Source of the DNA: Spirodela intermedia
Lineage: Eukaryota > Streptophyta > Magnoliopsida > Alismatales > Araceae
Reading direction: 5' to 3'
NCBI GenBank assembly: GCA_902729315.2
Contig: LR746277.1
Coordinates: forward strand, 4,531,001-4,595,000
Length of the DNA: 64,000 bases
The notes beneath the pieces were generated by a model that saw only the letters and a program-made list of their open reading frames with translations, made no database searches and was not told where the DNA came from. How positions within the stretch are numbered: the stretch's first letter is position 1; each line of letters opens with the position of its first letter. The translations under genes and the position numbers were made by a program. Below are positions 57,601 through 64,000 of the stretch, piece by piece.

Positions 57601-60600
57601 AATACGCTGTAATATAGAATTTACAAAACATGAAAACAGAGTACGAATTACTTTCAGACGTAAGGATAGATATTAATGTACTGCATGGAGATTAATCCAA
57701 CGACATAATAACTAATTTTTCTTTGGATATCCAGTCAGGTTCTATGTTGAAAAGAAGAGGCCAATTATCAACTTGGAGTTCATTTTAAATGAAAACCACC
57801 TGAGTATAGAATATATCATCGATAACCATTGCCGCTTTGATTATGAAGACTAAAGCTTCCTGATTAGCTTCAGATAGCTCTGATAACTGCAAATACGAAG
57901 AAAAATAGGCTTATAAATATCAGCAGTCAACTGAAAAAAGAGAGTAATTTACAGTTATAACTACAATGCGTTTACATAAAAAAAAAAGGTAGAACTAAAA
58001 GTTTGGTGACTTGCAATGGCCAAGAACTAAGAGTTTTGGTATTCAATTTTCTATTTTTGGAAAAGAAAGAAATCGTAATTTGCTGACTTGGTGTGACGAA
58101 GTCCAACTCATGCAATATAGATCTCTTCTCCAAACTTCCAGCCCCAGAATCAACCAAGCCACGTAATTGAAATTTATTGCGATTTCTCCATGGTTTCTTC
58201 AATTTGCTACAAGGAGTTCATTATTCTAACAGGGTTTTGGGAATGGAACTCATGTCAGCAGCTAAATTGCAAAACATCAGTGTAGTCTTTGTTACTTCAT
58301 TTTACTATCTGATTCCGAATTGAATGCCACAAAGTCCTCAAGCATAGGATACCCTACCTGCACACTCAGATTGACCGCTTACTCAAAGAAAAGAATTCCA
58401 CAGCAGTCTACAAGCATAAAGTGAGAAAACGAAGAGAAAATCATGCATAAGAAACTCAGACGGGTCATCTGGAGTACAATTTTAGTAAAGTCACGGGAGT
58501 TAAGTCGATTTTCTTATTCAATTATCAAGGAAATTTTCAGTTTACCAACATCAGAAAATAACAGGAGGCTGAGTGCATAGATTGGGAAATTAAGACTAAA
58601 AAAATCTCTACAAATGATGTTGTGCAAGCAGATCACATCTAGTGGGGTGCGACAGTAATAAAAGGAAAACAGTTACAGTAACTGACAACATTTAAAATCA
58701 AAAGTGGGTCAGAAGATCAAAACAGATTATTTACCTCTGCATGTAAATGGATAGGAGCATAACGATCAAGTTGCTTTTGAAGCGCGAGTCTACGTTGTTG
58801 TTCCTCATCCAAATACCTTCAATTATTATACGATTATGAATAAGACGAGTGCAAAAATGAGAACTTATTAAGTAACAAGCCTAATATGTTTTTTTACAGT
58901 AAATTACTATTTGCGCCAGTACATGAATAAGTAGATCATATAAAGCAAAAATTTCCTTGATATCTAGATTATTGGTGATAATTAAAATTTATATTTATTG
59001 ACCATTGTGGAAGCCTGCATCAGAGAAAGAATTCATCCCACTTTAGAATTTATTTATTCGTGCTTGGAAACAAAAAAGCTTTCTGGACATTTACCGGAAT
59101 TTAAAGCAGATGAAATCATAATCGACAACATCAAAGGGCTGCATAAGCAATCATCGCATGCTTTTTCATCTTCTCATACTAACATTCAATATCTTTCAAT
59201 AGTAACAAGGACTTACAAAACTCAATCCCTTAAAAAGCATTTAACCTGAGACTGCAAAGATATTGACTTCTAGCTATACCTCTTAATATATGGGATCAAA
59301 GTAAACCAGAATACAATGCCATTAATCAGTCAATAATGATTTCCATCAGCATACCGTCGTTCAATTATCTCAAAGAGTTGTCCGTACTGCCCATTTATGT
59401 CATAGGGAACGTAGTCTTCATCTTCTTTTGCAAGACACTTTTTATATTCATCCAACGAAATGTACCGAACAGTAGACACTTCTGTCTCCTACAAAAAAAG
59501 ATAAAAACTAACCGGACAATGACAGATGCACTGGAAAGGGTGGAACAAAAGAAGCTTAAATGGATAAAGGAGTTGACAGCAAGAATGTTGAGTCTATAGT
59601 GATAGGTCCAATGACACTGAGATAGTCAAGATGTCAGCTTTCTGAAGCCAGAGCCTAATGACGTCCAAAACCATGTACTGCCGCGTTTCCAAATGATTTC
59701 AATGTTTTTATAAAATTAAGGGAACAAAGTAGCTTGGGGATCAATAGATAACAGATCAGCCGAACAGTCTTCGTCCCCCATAAATGCACACACCTTGAAT
59801 TACGATTTTCGGAACCTAGAAGCACAGATACAACCACCGTTCATATTACATAGGAAGTAAAAAATCTGGCTTTCTGTTTACCTGAAAAGTGAATGCCTCC
59901 AAAGGAATTGGGTCCAGTGTTGTTACGAGATATACATCATTGAATTCGTTATTAATGAATGTGCCCCCGTTAATAACACTGCATTAACCACTCCAGACAA
60001 AAGCGGGACAAAGATTAATGGTCTACCATCTCTGTAAAGACAGGGCAGATAAGAACGCCATTCTTATACGCAACAGCAGTTTACAACCTTTCTTGAAGGA
60101 AGACAAAAAGAAACTCAAATGCGTCCTCTGGGAGCCTAACGCCAAGCTCCTCTTCGAGTTCCCTCCTGAAAGCGCGCAGCTTTTCTGGTCGAAACAACAG
60201 AACGAAACCCATACAACCTGCAGAGAATATCTTGCCACTGCGTACCTGGCCGTAAGGAGGGATGAGCTCCCAGCCGAGATGTGACCAGCGCTGGAAATAT
60301 CCCACAGACCCGGCCAGGAATCCTTGCAGTCAGCACGGCGCTGTAGGAGGAGCTCCCGGGTGTTCTCCGCGTAGATCCACACATGCACCGCCCGGTGGTA
60401 GTCCCCATCCCGGTGAACCTGGCTCCTGCACAATCGGGGACGAGGATCTTAATTCACACGTCTTCCTTCCCCGTTGTTCTTGGATGATCATCCGCCGAGA
60501 GTCCCCATTAGAGGTTTACCGGGGTTTCGATGTACCCGTTTTCTCTCCGGTCTTCGTGAGGACGTCGAAGTGTTCTTCTGGCACAGCTCCCCCCGGGTTC

Positions 60601-60617
60601 ACATCAGCTGCCGCCAT
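48490..60617 (-). CDS. NUDX3: Nudix hydrolase 3: Nudix domain fused to a dipeptidyl-peptidase III (M49) domain, 21 exons
   Basis: Minus-strand exons: 60617-60520, 60425-60246, 60165-60088, 59978-59882, 59488-59355, 58816-58735, 57886-57800, 57372-57266, 56688-56517, 55395-55166, 55083-55002, 54650-54585, 53030-52953, 52878-52783, 52034-51928, 51747-51579, 49730-49647, 49180-49086, 49001-48911, 48825-48679, 48552-48490. All phases fit; 780 residues (Arabidopsis NUDT3: 772). Residues about 35-160 are the Nudix domain (HRDGDYHRAVHVWIYAENTR, DCKDSWPGLWDISSAGHISA, RELEEELGV). From about 215 on it is peptidase M49: WMYYSINKGPW, TTADSAIKLC, YYESDISWMEL, IGPYETYEDELYGYK. The zinc site is LCHECCHGIGPHTITL (His598, Glu599, His602), with the second motif EEAKAD at 631-636 and MYVSFLAGCFRSVRFGLEEA. 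The Nudix half of Arabidopsis NUDX3 is reported to act on isopentenyl diphosphate; the M49 half should cut dipeptides from oligopeptides. In the Nudix box the first acidic residue is Ser86. Confidence 0.96.
48633..48676. repeat. (GA)22 microsatellite inside NUDX3 intron 20
   Basis: Uninterrupted GA run ending 3 nt before the end of exon 20. On the sense strand it is a (TC)n tract that starts directly after the donor GTTC. Confidence 0.95.
49731..51578 (-). other. Large NUDX3 intron 16 with an unusual middle segment
   Basis: 1.85-kb intron. Between about 49.9 and 51.2 kb the composition is less AT-rich than other introns of this gene. It contains a 14-nt G run (about 50,645-50,658) and short open frames without family match. 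This may be an old insertion, but no terminal repeats or target-site duplication could be identified. Confidence 0.5.
53031..54584 (-). other. NUDX3 intron 12, 1.55 kb
   Basis: AT-rich intron between the exon ending ELYGYK and the exon starting ATFEAF. No element recognised. Confidence 0.8.
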
Positions 60618-62140
<1,523 letters not shown>

Positions 62141-62372
62141 AATGTTTTCCCTTCCAATGGCGATGCATGCAGGGAGAGTAACCAAACATGTGGACCGATG
62201 GAGGTCTTGAAGAAGAAACGCGTGATTTCATGGAATAGAGTGCAGTTAACGTCTGTAAAGGGGGAGTTGGGGGGCTGGGGGGGGGAGAATGTTTCCTACT
62301 ATACGTACAGCAAGAGTGGGAGCAGCCTAAAACAATGGAAACAGCTTTGCTTTTGTAAGTTGATGCACCTGG
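62141..62372. other. Convergent 3' ends of TGS1 and the small membrane protein gene
   Basis: 232 bp between two stop codons that face each other; it should hold both 3' UTRs. Confidence 0.6.
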
Positions 62373-62669
62373 TTAGGAGAACCTCAGCTTTCCTTTGTGC
62401 AACACAGAAGATTTTGCTTTGCAGAGGGCCTTCTGAGTGCCGGAGAGACCAGAACATGACTCTTTGGAGCCGAGGGTGACGGCGAAGTAGAGATAGATCG
62501 TGCATAGAAAGGCCAAGAGCGCCAGCATCGTCAGTAGAAAGCGGTGCCGTTTGAAGAGGGCTGACCAGGTACCCAGTTCATCACGACCCGACACCCTCCT
62601 GAGAGAAGAAACCTGGAACACGGAGTTCTGGGATCTCCTGTGGGGAGATGACAAAGGCTCTAGAACCAT
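62373..62669 (-). CDS. Small single-pass membrane protein, unknown function
   Basis: Open frame of 98 residues from ATG 62669. It begins MVLEPLSSPHRRSQNSVFQV, a cytosolic-looking Ser/Arg stretch with the phosphosite-like SSPHRR and SLRRVSG. One hydrophobic helix follows, LLTMLALLAFLCTIYLYFAV (about residues 44-66), preceded by the basic FKRHRF. The tail is lumenal or extracellular, with two Cys (ESCSGLSGTQKALCKAK), and ends KGKLRFS. Basic residues before the helix suggest N-in orientation. I believe similar short proteins occur across plants, but I cannot name a characterised one. The frame is open a little upstream with only a TTG, and a CAG at 62678-62680 on the sense strand could be an acceptor, so a 5' exon (coding or not) is possible. 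Confidence 0.7.
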   Translation of the reverse strand: MVLEPLSSPHRRSQNSVFQVSSLRRVSGRDELGTWSALFKRHRFLLTMLALLAFLCTIYLYFAVTLGSKESCSGLSGTQKALCKAKSSVLHKGKLRFS

Positions 62670-64000
62670 TGTCAGGTTGTCTCCTGTCAAAGCGCTGCAT
62701 TTGTAAAAAGGCCTCCATCAGTAAGTAAAAGGGAGTTACCCGAAGAGATGTCTGCTATGGGACTAAAGTGGGTTATTAGTCTACTCCAAATTGTGATGCT
62801 ATTTAATTGTGGAATCCCGATGTGTTGTTCTCAGATTTTCCTTGAGAAGGAATTTGGTGAATTCCTAGTCATAAGTTCATTTATGCCTCTTCTGACTTGC
62901 ATGTTGCAAAAGGCGAGTGCACAGGAATTCTAAACAAAGTTGGGCGCAGTTTTTCAGTAGGGTTGAACCATTTCATCCTCTCAGGGGAAATCTAATGCAA
63001 GGCTGTCGCAACGCCATTCCCCAAGCCCATCCATACGAATTTATGAAATGGAGACAGCCTGCAGTACGCTTCCAAAAGAGGGATCAACAATTAAATACTT
63101 CATGCAACTTCTCCCGAGTCAAATACTTGGACTTTCTATGCATTGCTTGGTATCTCTTTTTTTCGATGAAAGCAAATTATCTTTTTTTGTGGAAATATCT
63201 GAAAAGGAGGCATTCTTATGGAAATCTATGAATAGTCTCATCAGCAGAAGACATCCCAAGATCAAGTGGGACGAAATTGTAAAATTGAATAATATTTTAG
63301 TGCAATGAAAAAATATTTTTTACGTGGCTAGCACACTATTTAAATGACGATTTTAATAGAAGAGAAAAACCAATAGATCAACAACCGAAAATGTATGAAT
63401 AGAATTGCCGGTTGCCCCAGGAAAATTTGATTGGCTGAAGAGAAAAGAGTTAGAGACAGGTACTACTCACCCTAAACAGAAGACTAGAAAAATAACATGA
63501 TACGGCACTTTATAAGTCCATGAGCCACATTAACTGAGTAACGCATGAAATTTTGCTCTGGCACTGGGCAATGCAAAAAGTTGTACAACAGTTTGCAATA
63601 TAAGTGATCGTTATATCATTTCCAATTTTGAATTGCTTACATCCATACCTGAATATCAAAAGGATGCACCATGCACAAAAGAAAGATACCAGCATGATTT
63701 GCCAAGGAAAACTTTGATGTCCAAGTTACGTTCTACTAAATTATTACCATCAGTATGCATCATATCTCAGACATCTATAATGGAAGATTCCATCTGATCT
63801 AACATAGAAGCTTCAATGCCAATGGTTATTTCTAGTACTAAGGTTTATAAACGAATGGGACGTGTCTTACGCTTTTCTGATAGTCTCAACTAGTGTATTA
63901 CGTGATTGGAAGTAACCAGTTAGGTTTATGAGGAAAGCAAGAAATATTTTAGCAATCAATATTGAACAACTCTATGAAATAGGCTGCGTGCGCAGAGTTC
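62670..64000. other. Upstream region of the small membrane protein gene, to window end
   Basis: 1.3 kb of AT-rich sequence, expected to hold the promoter and possibly a leader exon of the minus-strand gene. No other coding sequence or RNA gene recognised before the window ends. Confidence 0.45.

Overview
This is a nuclear genome window from a flowering plant. Its genes have GT-AG introns and clear plant homologues: MGDG synthase, WRINKLED-type AP2 factor, VQ protein, DOG1-domain protein, plastid ribosomal protein L35 and a REC/TSS-type CLU protein. Several first exons and intronless genes are very GC-rich, and the intergenic DNA is AT-rich with many (GA)n/(CT)n microsatellites. That combination suggests a monocot or an early-branching angiosperm; I cannot name the species. 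I reconstructed gene models by hand from reading frames, splice consensus, intron phase and remembered family sequences. Every internal exon join except one (HHP exon 2) keeps the frame.

Layout. 0.2-2.8 kb: folate-biopterin transporter (-). 5.2-5.5 kb: small MAPR steroid/heme-binding protein (-), head-to-head with an intronless DOG1-domain gene (+, 6.0-6.6 kb). 7.1-9.0 kb: plastid ribosomal protein bL35 (-). 9.7-14.0 kb: MGDG synthase, eight exons (-). 14.0-23.8 kb: a gene-poor AT-rich block with a decayed Ty3/gypsy pol remnant present as two tandem copies. 23.8-24.5 kb: VQ-motif protein (-). 26.5-36.8 kb: a 23-exon, 1837-residue CLU/TPR protein of the REC/TSS family (+). 37.5-39.3 kb: PAQR/heptahelical membrane protein (-). 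41.0-43.4 kb: WRINKLED-clade double-AP2 factor with a 9-nt microexon (+). 45.3-48.1 kb: kinetochore protein SKA2 (-). 48.5-60.6 kb: a 21-exon Nudix hydrolase 3/dipeptidyl-peptidase III fusion (-). 60.9-62.1 kb: trimethylguanosine synthase TGS1 (+), 249 bp from NUDX3 in a divergent pair. 62.4-62.7 kb: a small single-pass membrane protein (-).

The genes are mostly independent housekeeping or developmental genes, not one pathway. Three plastid-related genes (bL35, MGD1 and, functionally, REC) occur in the window. WRI-type factor, SKA2 and NUDX3 lie together, and the WRI/NUDX3 neighbourhood recalls adjacent Arabidopsis loci At1g79700 (WRI4) and At1g79690 (NUDT3). I found no CRISPR array, tRNA, rRNA or convincing new multi-gene system. 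The points most worth checking are a PAM2-like motif in the REC protein, an altered Nudix box in NUDX3, a GC-AG intron and a possible 18-nt alternative acceptor in REC, and the duplicated retroelement fragment.
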